A stretch of DNA of 64,000 nucleotides from assembly GCA_013398175.1 (NCBI GenBank), contig VZRZ01003223.1:62001-126000 (forward strand). Reading direction: 5' to 3'. Origin of the DNA: Climacteris rufus. Taxonomy: Eukaryota; Chordata; Aves; Passeriformes; Climacteridae. The stretch's first letter is position 1, and every line of letters begins with the position of its first letter. Shown in pieces: positions 1-13,760 of this stretch. The notes beneath the pieces were generated by a model. It was not told the DNA's origin. It ran no database searches and worked only from the letters and a program-made list of their open reading frames with translations. The position numbers were made by a program, and so were the translations under genes.

Positions 1-32
1 NNNNNNNNNNNNNNNNNNNNNNNNNNNNNNNN
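1..32. other. Assembly gap (run of N)
   Basis: The first 32 bases are N, so the window begins at a scaffold gap. Nothing can be read there. Confidence 0.99.
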
Positions 33-215
33 ACACAGCAAGCTCACTACCCTTGAGCTCAGGAGAGCAGATTTTGGCTTCTTCAGGGACCTGCTTTGTA
101 GACCAGCATGGGATAAATCCCTGAAGAGAAGAGAGCCCTAAGAAAGACTGCTGATATCCAAGAACCACCTCCTCCAAAATAAAGAGCAACACATCCTGAA
201 AAGAGAAAGTCAGAC
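33..215. other. Unassigned sequence left of the first LTR
   Basis: This is 183 bases of non-repetitive-looking sequence between the assembly gap and the LTR that starts at 216. The 60-codon minus-strand open frame across it shows no recognisable motif. I see no gene here. Confidence 0.4.
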
Positions 216-1235
216 TGTCGTGGTTTGAGCTCTAAAGCCCCCACGAAAGCTGCACACCCCCACACCCCCCGCCCCCACTGGATAGGCGAAAGGGATTTCT
301 TCCAAGTTGAGATAAGGATACTGAGAGTAAAACCTTTTAATTAAGCAGGCTAAAACAAGCTCAAAACTTAAATGCAATAAGTGAATTTATTACAGAGTTA
401 AAGGAGTAAGCTATTAAACACTTTCTGCCCCCCCCCAGTCCCTCCCTCCTTCCCTCAAAAAGTAAGGAGAACCAGGGGGGCGGTTTCCTGGTCAGTTCAT
501 GCCTCACGTGTTTTCCTTCTTAGCAATTATTTGGAGAAGAGCCAGGTTCCCTTCTCGCAAGCACTGTAGCATTTTGCACATGAACCTTTTTTTCCTCTTG
601 GCAAGCAACCCACCAGGTCATTGCTGCCTGCATCTTCTTCCCAAGGGCAGGCTGGTCCAAACTTAGGTGGGGATGAGACAAGGCTCTTTTTATCACAAAT
701 GACTCCCTCGATCCTGGGAGCAAAGCCCTCGTTATCCACATTGGTGCCCCTCCAGACCAAAGTCCCTCCTCTAGGATTCTACCCCTCCTACTCCAGCGTG
801 GGGTGGATATTGGCTCCTTCATGGACCCTCAGGGTGCAGGGAAACACTGCATTAGTACAGTTCCTTACCACAGGCTGCGAAGATGTCTCCTAGCTTAGAT
901 GTTTGAAGCACCTCCTCCCCCTCCTTCTTCTTCTTCCGACTTTGATGGTGTCCATATCTGTTGTTTCTCCTATATGCTGTACTCCTTCTTCTCTGTCTAT
1001 CTACATCTGCTGGCATGTGCGTGCATACTACCATGACTCCTTCTTAAATATGTTGTTACAGGGGTGTTACCTTCTTCTCTAACTGGCCCAGCTGTGGCTA
1101 GCAGCATGTCCATCTTCAGAGCCATCAGGGATACACCCTGGCTGGATAGCTGTGGAAGCTTCTGGCAGATTTTTACAGGAGCCATCTTTCTGGCCCCTAC
1201 CACGCCCAAAAAGCCAGACCTGTCAAACCACCACA
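216..1235 (-). mobile_element. Solo LTR of an avian endogenous retrovirus
   Basis: The element begins TGTCGTGGTTTGAGC and ends AAACCACCACA, so its ends are near-perfect inverted termini with the retroviral TG...CA pattern. It is flanked by CAGAC (211-215) and CAGAA (1236-1240), a probable 5-bp target duplication with one later change. A polyadenylation signal on the minus strand (tttatt at 386-391) sits next to a GAATTTATTA block that recurs in the LTRs at 18665 and 59695, which fixes the orientation. No gag, pol or env frame adjoins it, so I read it as a solo LTR about 1.02 kb long. Open frames within it are not genes. Confidence 0.72.
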
Positions 1236-4200
1236 CAGAAAAAACTCTGGGAGGCCTGGATAGACGAACAAGTTGATCCTGGACAATCTCAAACACAAAA
1301 AGGAAGGGCACAGAGGGTAGAAATACGGACAGGTAGCCTGAGAGGAATACAGAGAGACTGTTTGAGCAGCCAGGTATCAGCTTAGTTAATCTGTCCACAG
1401 ACATCAAAGGCAAGTCCTGAGAAACATCCTTAGAAAATGCCCATGTGTCTATCTGCTATTCCCTATGATGCTGACAGTACATGCAAAAAGATAGGTCAGA
1501 ACAAAATGAGAAAACAAGATGGCAGTGTTCTCCACCCATTTTAGATATCCAGCTGTGAAACTGGTGCGGGATGGGGGTTCATGCGAACAAGTTGAATGTG
1601 AAGCACATGATGTAAGAGCATGGGATGGATGTTTGGTGGGTGTGCCAGGTCAACAGCAGCAGCTTGCAGCCCCACTTGCTAATACTGCCCCAACAGCTCA
1701 CAGCTCAGCCTGTCATTGCAACAGGAGCAAAGCCAACATGCTGCTTTATGAGTACAGCACTCCCAGAGCAAACTCCAGGTTATTCATCTGTCTCTCTGCT
1801 GGAGGTGGTCAGAGGAGGGCAGGGAGATCTGGCCCCTGTAGCTAACCCGCTCCTGGCTGCATACCTTTATGCACTGCAACCAAAGGAGTTTACCTAAAAT
1901 GCTAACAATGGCTCAAATGGCTGACTCTGAGTAGTGGCAAAGAGTTACACAAACACTCACAAGTTACACATAGAGACATTCAGCATCATGAGCACGTACA
2001 TATCAACATCTCAAAAAGGTTCTGCAAAACAACGTCTCCATGTGAACAAACACGATTCGAGCACATTATTTAGGAAAAGTGTGAGAGGATGATCAGAAAA
2101 TATTCCAATACCAGACAACCAGAAAACATCTAAGTTAGGTAGAATAGAACTAGTTATAATCTAAAAATGCTGAAAATTAGAAAGACTTGAGATGGGATGA
2201 AATGCATACAGAAGGGCAAAATGGAAAAAACCCTAAACCTAAAATGACAGACATGGGCCTTTTTCTCTCCGTAATGTACTTAAATATAGTAAATCAATTA
2301 CAGTTATACTCACTTTGGTGCTCAAGTATTATAATACGGCCCTAATGTAATGGTGACTGTCAAACCTTTACATCATCATGTTTAATATCTCAAGAACTGA
2401 ACACAAATTTTCTCACTCAGGACAACTATCTTGGATTTGCTAGTTTGACCACACATGCAGCAGGCAATGGTGTGAGTTAGAAATCCTTGACAGTTTTTCA
2501 CTTAAAGGATGGCTTTGGAGATGTCTACTGGAGTTTTCTATCAAATGTTAGTTTTTCAATGGTATCTAGAGAGAAATGAGAAAGTAGCCATATCCTCATA
2601 TGAACAAATATCTTGTCTTTTCCCAACATCCTAATACACCCAGTCTATGAATGAAAATGACATCATAAACAGCCATTTTTGGCCAAAGGAGAGGATGTTT
2701 TTGAGACTAAGTCCCTGCTCATTATCCACAAACTAAATCCACCTTCCATAGCATAGATTACTAAACACTGTCATTGTAATATTTATGATAGCCCATCATA
2801 TGCTCAAAACAAGGAATCTCCATGGCCATGCCAAAATCTGCTTTGCAGCAGTTCTTTGCCAACTTTGCCTACATACAGGTGTCTGTTGCTACAGAGCTGG
2901 GGGTTTTCACATAACATACAATCCAGCCAACATGCCTGTGTTATTATTTTATTATGCAGAACATCAACAGTGCTATATTAACTTTCAAAAGTCCTAAATG
3001 CAGTACTTGACAGTAGAGTCACACCAAAAAATTATCTTAGCTATTACTAAGTACAGGCACACTTCAGGAATTTGCAAAAGAATATGCCAACAACTTGAAA
3101 GAGCCTGATTCTGTATTTAGTAAGCTGCAACAGAGCTTCAAAATACCCTTAGGCATAGGCAAATTACAAAAACTTACAGACTGTTTCAAAGCACCTCTGT
3201 AATAACTTCTTTGCCTACTCCAGACACCTAGATTTTTGTCTTATTAGGTACAACTAGACAACATATGCTGCACTTAACCTCATTTTTTGCCTCCTACCCA
3301 TAGAGCTAAATATGGAGGGCTTGGTTATAGTGTTGTTGCTGCCTCTACATTCATGAGACGAACCAAGGTGGGTGAGATCATAGACTCTCTTAGAAGCAAG
3401 AGCTGCCTTTCATATCCTCCTCAGCAGCATCAGAAGCAGAAAGCCCATTTTTCTGAGCTCTCAGCTGGCCATTTGCCCCAGATACTCATTTTGAGACAGC
3501 TTTTTGGTTGTTTGGTCTTCATTCTTGGTTTGTCCAGATTCACATTTACATTGCTGAGAAGCCTGTAATCAGTCCAGAAAGATCAAAGTGAAATGGAAGA
3601 CAGAACAGATCAACTATATGGCTGCAGCCCATCAAGTGAGCAACGGCATATCGAATGTCCTGACTGCTGCTTGCAGAGGAGAGACACAAAAGAAGGCAAC
3701 GGTATTTTCACCCTTCCTCTGCTACTCAATGCCATTTTAATTTTTCAAATCAGCTGCCCTTTCATGCAGGTATTCACACTCTCCACATGCAGTAAGTAAA
3801 TGTCCAACAGAGAAAACTGAGTAAGTACAAGGTTATTTATGTGAATGTCTACAGCCCCAGCAGGTTCCACAAAGGTATTTAGGCATTTACAATATTAATG
3901 TGACTATTTGTCAGATGAAACTTAAACTGAGATTGGTTTGAAATTTGATGCAGCAGTGCCTCAGCATGTATCTGTCAGATTTAGAGAAAAATTAAAACAG
4001 CAAGAGTCAGTTAAAAACTGCCAACACCTTCATATTCCCAAATAAATATCTTTTGAGTACCTCTTTGCTCACAACACATGTGCTTAAAATGTACATAGAT
4101 TTACAATATCTTTGTAAAGCCTTAAAACATACTTTGTCTTTACCAAAAAATGCTCAATTCTTCTAACAGTAGTTTGTTTTGTTAGTATAATGTAATCCCA

Positions 4201-6429
4201 TAGCAGAAGGAATACTTTGCCAACGCAAACATGCTCTTGATCACCTTATTCATAAATCTGAAAGGAACATTCTGCCTAAAATCAAGATTCGGACCAGCAC
4301 AAGGCTACTCCAGCTGTACAGAAAATTACAGGCTGTGCAAAATTTGTACATGGTAGCTGTCAGAGGACTTACACCAGAACGAATGCACATGGGTAGGCAT
4401 TTCTGTTAGGGCTTACTTGGGCATTCTCTCTACAGAGTACGTTCTCCATGCAACACTTTAGAAATAACAAAAGAAAAGCTGGTACTTCTTACCCTGTTTA
4501 AATTATTTCCTCAAACTGCTATTATCATTACATTCTTTTATGCTTCTTTGATACTTTTTCAATTCCAAAACACTTTAGAAGATTAACACAAACTCTGCCC
4601 AAGGAAAAATCACATATCCCTAAAATATTTCAGGACAAAACCAAAAATAAATGGCAAACTCAAAAGATGGCAAAAATCAAGAAGAAAGATTACAATTCTC
4701 CAAACAAATGTTTTGCCGATTTACTGCGTTGAGATTAATACAAGTTTTGCAAAAAAATACAGGGATGTTCACAGAAAGATCTGTTAACTCCAGTGGGATA
4801 ACAAATTTACCCAACAGTAGTAAACTGGCTGTCTTCTTCATTGGATGAGATCAATGGCAGCACAGTATCTGTAGCACTAAGCTACGTCAGGTTTGCAAGC
4901 TCTGCCATGCATTTACTTCAGTACCTGGGCACAGCATAGGTTTGTCAATCTGAGATTGTCAATCTCATCAGTATCAGGCAGCACTTCGCAGACTCTCAAC
5001 AGCAAATTGGTCCAAACTGCTCAAAGAGCTATCTGGAGGGATATTTTTGCATTGCATGCCTGTTCATGTGCCAGTACGCCAAGGAATAAACAAGTCTTCA
5101 TTCTTTGCTAGATTTCTTTCAAATTGTTTGAAGTGCACTTACTTGTGGCATAAATAATAATGCCAGAACAGTCTAACTACCTAACAACAGTTTGTGAACA
5201 TTTTAAGCAACCAATCTTTCTAACTGTATTCATTAAACTATTTTTAGGTGTATCAGAGATTTTGCTCTTCTGGAAGGCAAGATTTCCACTATGGTTTCTG
5301 AGTTTTTTAAGTCATTATTTGTTTAGAGGTTCTGTAAAATTGCATTTTGTAACTGTAACCTTTTACAGTCTTCAATGCAGACCATATAGACTACAGCTGC
5401 AGTTTACTAATATTGATGTTGCATGCAAGGAGAAGGACTGAAATCAGGATGCTCTCTACAGCTCCACTATTAGAGATCTAGGAAGAGGGGCAAAAAAGCA
5501 CAACTGTGATTGCAAAACCTCCCTACTACCAGGTATTAGACAGAATTAAGATCTACCATAGCACTTCGGAAAATGTACCCATTCTGGTTTTCTCTATATA
5601 GGAACAGCAAACCTATGCTTAAAAAAAATCATCTCTTTGTGCCCATTTTCCTAATCAAATTGTCTGAAGTCATTCAGTTCATGGCAGGGGAATCCATTAA
5701 TTTAAGATTCCTTATGTTAGTGAAGATGGAGAGATTCCCTAGTGACTTCTTGCCTTCTTTTTCATAGCTGGACAATCTCTGTGCACAAACACCACCCAAA
5801 CAATTGCAAGTCTTGTATGGAGGAAAATGGCGTTAAGAGAGTGTTTAAATACTGTTAACTTCTGCAGACATTTGGCAGCCAGACAATAAAAAAGAGACTG
5901 ATCAAATTACTTCTCCACAGAAAAAAGTCCCACAGAAGACAGCAATGCCAGTATCCTCCTTCTAGTTAACGGGGAAGCACGTTGGAGTTCCATTAACTGA
6001 AACCAGGAAACTCTGGCAGCACACAAGGTTTTCTCCAATTACAGCAGTGGAAAGAAGAAATTTTAGCTTCATAAAGATGCTGCACAAATATGATCTTATT
6101 TCAGTTTTGTAGCAGTTCAAAAGGCAGAGTTATCTTTCTGAGAGTTTAGCTCCGTGCTGTGCAGGACTTTCTTAAACGGTGATGTTGCTCCATTAATTGT
6201 CCAAAAAAGCCAACCATCTTTTCTGCAAGAGTACTCTCACAAGTGCCATGTACAGGACCATATTCTCTCTTCCTCTGTTGTTTGAGACCTGTTCTACATC
6301 AGCCGCCGTCTTTCTTTGCCCTCTCTCAGTGCCTTTCCTTCCTGTAGTTGCCTGCAGTTTGTTCTCTACTTACAAATCTGACACTTTTTGGACTTTTCCT
6401 GAAGTCCCTTTCAGAAAAAAAGAAACCAA
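1236..6429. other. Intergenic, no gene recognised
   Basis: This is AT-rich sequence with many short open frames of 60-108 codons, none with a recognisable domain, conserved motif or splice-linked partner. The 108-codon plus frame starting at 1519 is relatively GC-rich. It could be degraded retroviral internal sequence beside the LTR, but I cannot support that. I see no clear repeat boundary in this stretch. Confidence 0.5.
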
Positions 6430-6442
6430 AACAACAACAACT

Positions 6443-6479
<37 letters not shown>

Positions 6480-6480
6480 A
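6430..6480 (+). repeat. (CAA)n microsatellite
   Basis: About 17 CAA units with one CTA interruption near the left end. It generates artificial polyglutamine or polythreonine runs in overlapping plus-strand frames (6197-6520 and 6348-6590). It is a simple repeat and not evidence of coding. Confidence 0.95.
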
Positions 6481-9400
6481 CCTGTTATGTTCAGTTTACA
6501 GGAAGCAGAGACTGTTTTGAAGCTATTTTCAGCAGTAAAGTCTATTTCTTTTTATTCTTTCAGGATCTTGCATTCAAAAGAGATCTCTGAGAAAGCTCTG
6601 CATTGTAAATCAATCAAAACCAACACATGCTGGCCTGATCAGCTACCTCACTGCAAAACCATAAAGGCACCTTATTCTTACTTAGGTATCACCATGATCA
6701 CAGCACACTGTTGTATCATTAGCAGCATAAATTTCAAGAAGCATCAGTTCAGAAGTGCCAGCAGCAGTTCTATTCCAGTCGCTACCAAGAGAGTCCTACT
6801 GATGCTTTTGATAATAAATCTTGCAAGAAACCTCAGGATTCTACAGTCATTTTGTAGAAAGTCTGGAGCACTGTTTCTAGGAGGTTATTGAATTTCCAGT
6901 AACAAAGGGAATATGACTGCCTTGAAAAATCATTAACATCTGCAGTCAGAACTTACTTTCTTTCTTGGACCAGTGCTATTTCAGACACTCAAACCCCTGT
7001 ATATTCTCTGCTGCATTTTCCAAGTTCATACTCTAATGCCCTGTAACATCTGCTTTGGAAATGTGTGAAGATAACGCATATGAAAGCACCCTTAGTAGAA
7101 AACTTTAAAAGAAGACAAAAATAATCCAGATGGGAGATAATGAGGAAGTTGTTGTACTAAGTTCATCCCCAGCTCAGAGGCTCCCTGGCTTCAAAATCAC
7201 ATATCTCACCTGAAAGACAGGGGGAGGGATATTTATAACTGCCTTCCAGCTCCTGTTAAGTACATGCCCACAGATATTGGGAGTGGGCTTTTCTCATGGT
7301 TGGTACAGAGGTTGATTCAGCCTCTCCTTGATATGACCACACTTGCAGGAATGGATATCAGACTGTGTGCTTCTCAGTTCTGGGATATACGTGGTCAGTA
7401 AGCATAGGGATGCTTTGCAAGAGAGTAGGGAGTATGGTGTGAAAGAAAAGGACAGAAACAGACAGGTGCTAACTGAGTTTGGTAAGATAATGTGCACCAT
7501 AAAAGGGTGGAGAGGCTGTTGGGAATACTAGGTTGGGACTGGTATGAGAAAACTGGGACAGTAAACTTTTGTGCCTGACTGACAAATACTTCCTTTGTTC
7601 TCAAGTCATAGATTCTCAACTTTTGCCATACACAAAGTCAACATGGACTTGGTTTTACCTATGATTATGTATTGAATTTCAGCTGCATTTTGCATTAAAA
7701 TTCAATCTTGAATGAGCAGTTTCAAAGGAAGCATACAGACAGAAGAAAATCTCTTCATGAACCAGTTAACAGAGTGCCTCAAGAGTCAAGTTATAGAAAC
7801 TGTGAAACTTCAGACAATGCTGCAAAACATCTTTCCTTGTTTTTTTAAATTCAATATTACAAGAAAGTAGGATTCTACTTGCTCTTTGATTCAAAATTTG
7901 CACAATTTGATGAGAAAGGTGAAAGAAACCCAATATAGGGGTTAGGTACCTCATTGCTGTATAAATGCATAAGGCACATAACTTTTCCCATTCCAGCACT
8001 GAAAATACAGCTATTTAAAAAGTAAGTCTGGTTGTTTTGGTCACCATTTTTCAGAAGAAATTATGCAAATTGTAAAAACAGAACAGATAATAATGTTCCT
8101 ATGGAATTTTCAAATTACAGCATTACAGCAATTGTAATATGCAAATTGGACATGATCATTTGTTCTGACCAGAAATTCCATACACATAAGGACTGTCACA
8201 ATGTCTTTCTCTGAAATAAGTCTATTCTTGGGCATACACTTGAAGGATGGATTGATGAGGCTAAAAAATTTTGTTTTCTGTATTTCTCTCCATCATTAGC
8301 CAATATGGACAACTATGAAAGACATCCTGTTTATTTCAAACACCTGAGAGCATAAGAGTTAAGATTATTCCATGTGTTAAATGAAAATTAGAATTTTTCT
8401 TTTATATAATATACTTTAGAAAAGGTTTGTTTTCATTCAGAAATTAGCTCCAAGGAGCTACAAAAATATTCAGAATCTAGCTTGATTTAATGGATTTTTT
8501 TTCCTATTGAGTATTATCTTTATTACTTCAGTTGGCAACTGAGACACTTTTCATTTATATGTGGTTTGACCCCATCTTGCATCAGGCAAACTAGTGAACC
8601 AGAACAAATTCTGACAGGCAAGACATAACCTCAAGATGTACAGTATATTACATTATGGCTCCCTGAAGCAAAAAAGGAAAAAAGGCTAAGTGACACTTTC
8701 TTTCACACTGCCAAAATGAAAGCAAAAATGTTGACAACAATTGAGCTAACCAAAGAAATCTGCACTATAGATCTACTCTGAAATTCCTAGAGATCTTTGG
8801 AAAATAAAATAATCTTTTTTCTTTTTTAAGCATAAGGGTTTCTGAGGTAAAATTATTCTGCCATTTAAAACTTCAATCCAGAAATGTATGTTTTTCATTT
8901 TAACTGCAGTTTACCTAAAGGCTACCCTTGACTCAGGAAGTGCACACTTAGTTGGATCAGGACCTGCACATGGATGCCACAGTCAGTTCTCCTCAATGGA
9001 AAGCAGAGTTCACCAGCTTTCCAGATCTCTGAAAGGTAAAAATTCAATGAAAGGACTTTCATCTTAAATAAGGGAAGTAAGAGCTGATGGGGCTTGAGAA
9101 AGTTAGATAACCAAAGCTATTTGAGTGAAACAAAGTCAGGTAAATAAGGTAGAGAATTACCCAGATGCAGTCCCTATGACTGACCTTGTATCAAAATATT
9201 TTACAAGTGATTAAGACTTCAATCTAACCTGAACACTAGCACTACTTTACCAGTCATCATCTAGTCAAATAGTGACTGAGTTTCCAGGAAAAAAACAGGT
9301 ATTCATTATGGCAATGTGTACAGACAGATACCATCGTGCTCTTGTATTGCATACTGTACAAATGTATGAAGAGAGGCCCGGAGTTAAGAACCTCACTGTA

Positions 9401-9770
9401 GCTGGGGATGGTACACAAAAAGGATGGTGCAAATTACTCAAAATCCTGTAGAAAACGAGAGTATTATATTAAAAATGACCCCTGATCCATTAGATAACAA
9501 TGCCTCTGTCCTGACTCTTCTCAGATGAAAGTTTTCACTTCCTTTAGAAAAAAGCCAAGGAACCAGGAAGTTGATATAATTCTTCTCCTTCCTTTCTGCT
9601 ATCACCCAAAAGATAATTAATTCAATGACAGGCAAAGTGACAATGAATATACAAAATAAAAGGAATCTGCAGTTTTTGAGTAGCCCAACTAACCACAGTT
9701 AATCTAGCATTATGAAAATATGAACTCAAAACAAGCTTGTCCAAGTGCTGTACAGCAGTACTTGAACACA
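6481..9770. other. Intergenic, no gene recognised
   Basis: AT-rich single-copy-looking sequence. Open frames, including the 134-codon plus frame at 6487-6891, show no family motif and begin inside or beside the microsatellite. I saw no repeat family, RNA gene or promoter. Confidence 0.5.
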
Positions 9771-9771
9771 A

Positions 9772-10576
9772 TCAAGAAGTGGGGCCATGGGAATCTCAGG
9801 AGGTTGAACAAGGCCAAGTGCAAGGTGCTGCAACCAGGCCAAGGCAACCCTAGGTACCAACACAGGCTGGGGATGAACAGATGGAGAGCAGCCCTGCTCA
9901 GAAGGACTTGGGGGTGGTGGTGGATGGGAGGTGGGACATGACCCAGCCATGTGCACTCAAGCCCAGAAAGCCAACTGTGTCCTGCGCTGCATCCAAAGCA
10001 GCGTGGCCAGCAGGGCGAGGGAGGGGATTCTCCCTCTCTGCTCCACTCTGTTGAGACCCCACCTGGAACACTGCACCCAGCTCTGGGGTCCCAGCACAGG
10101 AAGGACATGGACCTGTTGGAGCAAGTGCAGAGGAGGCCACCAAGTTGATTAGAAGGATGGAGCACCTCTCCTATGAGGAAACCTGAGAGAATTGGGAATG
10201 TTCAGCCTAGAAAAGAGAAGGCCTTGGGGTGACCTAATTGCAGCCTTCCAGCATCTGAAGCGAATGTACAAGAAAGATGGAGAGAGACTATTTATAAGGG
10301 AATGTAGTGACAGGACAAGGGGCAGTGGTTTTGAACTGAGAGTAGGCTTAGATTAGATATTAATAAAAAATTCTTTACTGTGAGGGTGGTGAGGCACTGG
10401 AACAAGTTGCCCAGAGGAGCTGTGGATGTCTAATTCCTGGAAGTGTTTACGGCCAGGCTGGAGGGAGCTCTGAGCAACCTTGTTTAGTGAAGGCATCCTT
10501 GCCCATGGCAGGGGGGTTGGAACTAGATAGTCCTCAATGTCCCTGCCAACACAAGCCATTTTATGATTCTATGAAA
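9772..10576 (+). mobile_element. 5'-truncated CR1 retroposon
   Basis: About 800 bases of the 3' part of a CR1 LINE. Diagnostic blocks are the 'aggccaagtgcaaggtgctgc' type segment near 9812, 'ggcagtggttttgaactgag' near 10320, and a 3' tail TTTTATGATTCTATGA at about 10560-10576. Both strands carry short broken frames of the reverse transcriptase and its tail. No intact ORF2 remains, so the copy is dead. Confidence 0.9.
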
Positions 10577-12278
10577 TCTTTTCATGAAAAACTAGAGAAC
10601 AGATGAAAAATAGGCTATAATTTGTCATCGTCACATTGCTTTACCAACAACATATCATTTAGTGAGTCTTAATGCTCTCATCTTACTTCAGTATTTGCTG
10701 TTTTTACAGAAATTACACAGGCTTATATGACATGTATTATTTATTGTCTACACCTCTGGCAAAGGTAGCCACAGCAGCCTCAGGCTTTTTAAAACCCTGG
10801 AAGCTCCCCTCCTGGCTCATCTTCTGACTTCCTCTTCTGCATTGGCTCTGTGTGGTAAGATGGTGCAGGAAGCAAGCAGGGTAAAAACCTCATATTTTAG
10901 TGGTGGCAGTAGCAAGATTTTTTACCCTAGTCACCTCCTAGTTCACTGCAATGGAAACGGTGTGGTCACTAGCATAAGAAAAAGCACCAGAAAGCATAAA
11001 GGGGGGCAGGTAAAATTTGTGACAACTCAGATGGGGAACAGGCTTAAACTGTTATAGAGCTGACTGTTCCTCTCAGCTCTATCAGCACAACTGAGGTGAC
11101 TGGCATACGACACAGGGCATATGACCTGTTGGTTTTGGCTAATGAATCCCATAGCTGCATCTCTAGAGGTCTGTGGTTTTCCCAAAGTAACAGAAAATCT
11201 GAGTTATAATGGCCATCCCAGTGCCTAGACACTAGCTCATTACAGTTTTTTTTACAAAACAAAACCAAATCAACAATAACAAAACCACAAAACCAACCAA
11301 AACCAAACAAAACAAAAACAAAACAAACAAACAAACAAACAAAAAAAACCCAAATCCCAAACATCCCTCACATTCTTCTGTATGATCCTCTTGCTTAAAA
11401 GACCAGTGCATTCATCAGTGCTACTCGAGGCACTGAGTTACATTCTCAGAAGATCAGTGCAATATGGACATGACAGATGAGTTGTCATGAGTTTTAAAGT
11501 AACATAAACTGTGATGTCTTGGAAAATACCTGGAAGAAACATATATGACTGTAGCACCTAAAATTAGGAAGCAAACAAAATGCTTACAACTGTAGTATTA
11601 CAAACTGAATCTCATCTAATTCACTACCATGTGAAGATACTTGATATTGTTCTTGAACTTTCTTAGAAGATTTGACTGGGACAGTGTTTTAGCTCTCGGT
11701 TAAATATTTCTATTCAAGAACATCTAAGACACAAGCTGTAGTGTCTTTGTCTTTAATGGTATGAAAGGTCTTCTGAGTAAGGTTAGGGTGAAAACCATTT
11801 CGGCCTCCACTAGTGAAAACTGAGCATAGGAAGTACATTACCACTCCTTAAAAGTCACCATTTCCTGTGCTGGAAGACTATGTCAGAGCAAGCACAAACA
11901 TCAGTCCTCACCTAAGTTCCTGAAATTTCTGACTGATGTTTCTCAAAAACAGGTCATACCCCTACATTTGACTGCAGGATCACAGAGACTCACTGAATAA
12001 ATGTGGAAGAGTAACACAAAGAGTGATTCCTAAGGTGACTGTGTTCTGAGTGAGTATTCCTATTCCTCTGTGACAAGAAGCTGTTGGGTATTACAGATGC
12101 ACCTTAAAATCTGATTAGTAGGATCAGGTTAATGTTACAATGTTAATGTTAATGTTACAAAGAATCACTCTTCAACACAGTTACCCAATATCCTTGTATT
12201 TTCTTTTGCATAATTCTCTTTCTTAAAACACTATTTTAAATTTTATGTTAATTGGATATCATGCAACTTCTCATGAAA
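10577..12278. other. Intergenic, no gene recognised
   Basis: AT-rich sequence without a recognisable gene, interrupted by the A/C-rich simple repeat at 11255-11350 (annotated separately). The 106-codon minus frame at 11044-11364 is an artefact of that repeat. Confidence 0.5.
11255..11350 (+). repeat. A-rich (AAAC)n / (AACC)n simple repeat
   Basis: This tract consists of AAAC, AACC and AAAAC units and ends in a clean (CAAA)n run. On the other strand it produces a false hydrophobic Phe/Val/Gly-rich frame. Confidence 0.9.
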
Positions 12279-12499
12279 CACCAGAAGTGGAGCAATGAAA
12301 AAAAAATTTTGAAAAAAATTTAAACTTTTAAACTTTCAGAACTCAGTTTATGCATAAGTATAGATTCAATGACAACATTTGCAAGATGCATATATAACTG
12401 AATTATTTATTAATTAGGTTATCTATCCATCTACCTATGCTAACCACTTGTTCCCATTTTACAAATAATCAGTTTTTTTTCATTGCTCCACTTCTGGTG
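12279..12499. repeat. Element bounded by a perfect 27-bp inverted repeat
   Basis: The left arm (12279-12305) starts CACCAGAAGTGGAGCAATG and runs into eight A residues. The right arm (12473-12499) is its exact reverse complement over 27 bases. The arms enclose 167 bases of AT-rich DNA with no open frame. The structure suits a small non-autonomous DNA transposon (MITE) or a hairpin from an inverted duplication. I see no clear target-site duplication outside the arms, so the mobile-element reading is an inference. Confidence 0.7.
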
Positions 12500-13439
12500 A
12501 AGCTTGTATAATTATTTTGTTTATTTCCACCTTACAATTGCTCTATAGACAAGCAATCAGTAATCAGCTGTACTTCCTGTGTATTAATTAATTTTCAGGA
12601 AATATTATAAATAAATTTTCATATCAGAACCATACAATAAATGTTAGCTTTAATGTTTTATTCATCACCTTTGCCTAGTGCTTTCACTTGTGTCTAGAAA
12701 AGCACCCGTAATGGTCTATCATACAGATAGAAGAGTATTTCCCTCAATTATGGAATTCTTTCATTTCTGCCAGCATAACAAGGGAATACATTTCTTCTCC
12801 AGATTAGAAAATGCAGCAGCCATTAGTCTGACTGGAATATCTCAGTCAGTCTCTTTTCCTACTATCACTGGACTTCATTTACAGAAATGTGCTTTCAGAA
12901 AGTTGCTGTCAAAACAAGTGATGATAACACAGGCAAATACAGGGTGACCTTAGAAACATAGCAAGATGCAGTACAGCTCCTCTACAAGGCATGATGAAGA
13001 ATGTGCCAAAAAGTAACAAAACACACTGGGAAAGGACATTAAAATTACTTTAAAGCACTCTGCAGCCTTCTGATTCTCTGTTGTTCACCAGGGATTAACA
13101 AGGACTTTCATAAATTAGACAGTCCTTGTTCTTAAATTCAGAGCAGTACCACCAAGCCAGTCTAACTGCTGCTTGTTAGATCAGAGCAGAGGCTGCTCAT
13201 GACGTATCTTCCCAACTCCCAAGCCCACCTCTGGCTCATCCCAAATATTGCTAGACGGGGTACCCACATAAACTGTCTTCTGAGGACATTTGTCAGTCTG
13301 ATGCAGGCTTCTGTATGCTACCCTGAGCTTTCCAATCACACATTTCAAGCTCAGAGGAATTTACTCTTTCTTCCTGTACTTTTTTTAGTGACTAACGCTG
13401 CTGGAATGCTGGAGGTGCAGAAAGAAGAGCCAGAGACAG
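12500..13439. other. Intergenic, no gene recognised
   Basis: No recognisable gene or repeat boundary. The short plus frames (12678-12947 and 13199-13513) match no family I know. The second runs into the repeat that starts near 13440. Confidence 0.45.
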
Positions 13440-13760
13440 CTGTGTTCAAGTTCAGAGGAAAGGAAGGAAGGGGGCAAGACCCACCTTCTTTTATTTCTTA
13501 TATACCCTTTTAGAAATCACTAGTCATTGGAGGAAATCAGTTCTTCCTCCTTCAACTACAGTGGTCAAAGAAAATGTCCATCAAAGATCTGTGTCCATGG
13601 GAAAGGAATGCAATTGATAAGATAGTTCTACAATAACATGGCTATGTTTACAGAACAATAACCTTGAGAACGAGCTACTATGAAACTAGTTATTTTTAAC
13701 AGCAAAGAGCAAGGCAACAAGTGACTACATCACTGAACAGATAGCAAAAAACAATTCACC
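13440..13760 (-). mobile_element. LTR-like repeat, diverged copy of the one at 63.1 kb
   Basis: About 300 bases align by eye with 63091-63420. Shared blocks include 'ggtcaaag.aaatatccatcaaa', 'gaaaggaatg.aa', 'aacatgg.tatgtttacagag' and 'aaggcaac'. On the minus strand it has a TATATAAG box (13497-13504) and an AATAAA signal (13490-13495), as an LTR would, though the two lie unusually close together. The ends are poorly defined and I found no duplicated target site. Confidence 0.5.

Noticed and set aside
6197..6590. Open frames with polythreonine or polyglutamine runs
   Set aside because: They arise from the (CAA)n microsatellite read in different frames; nothing else in them looks like protein.
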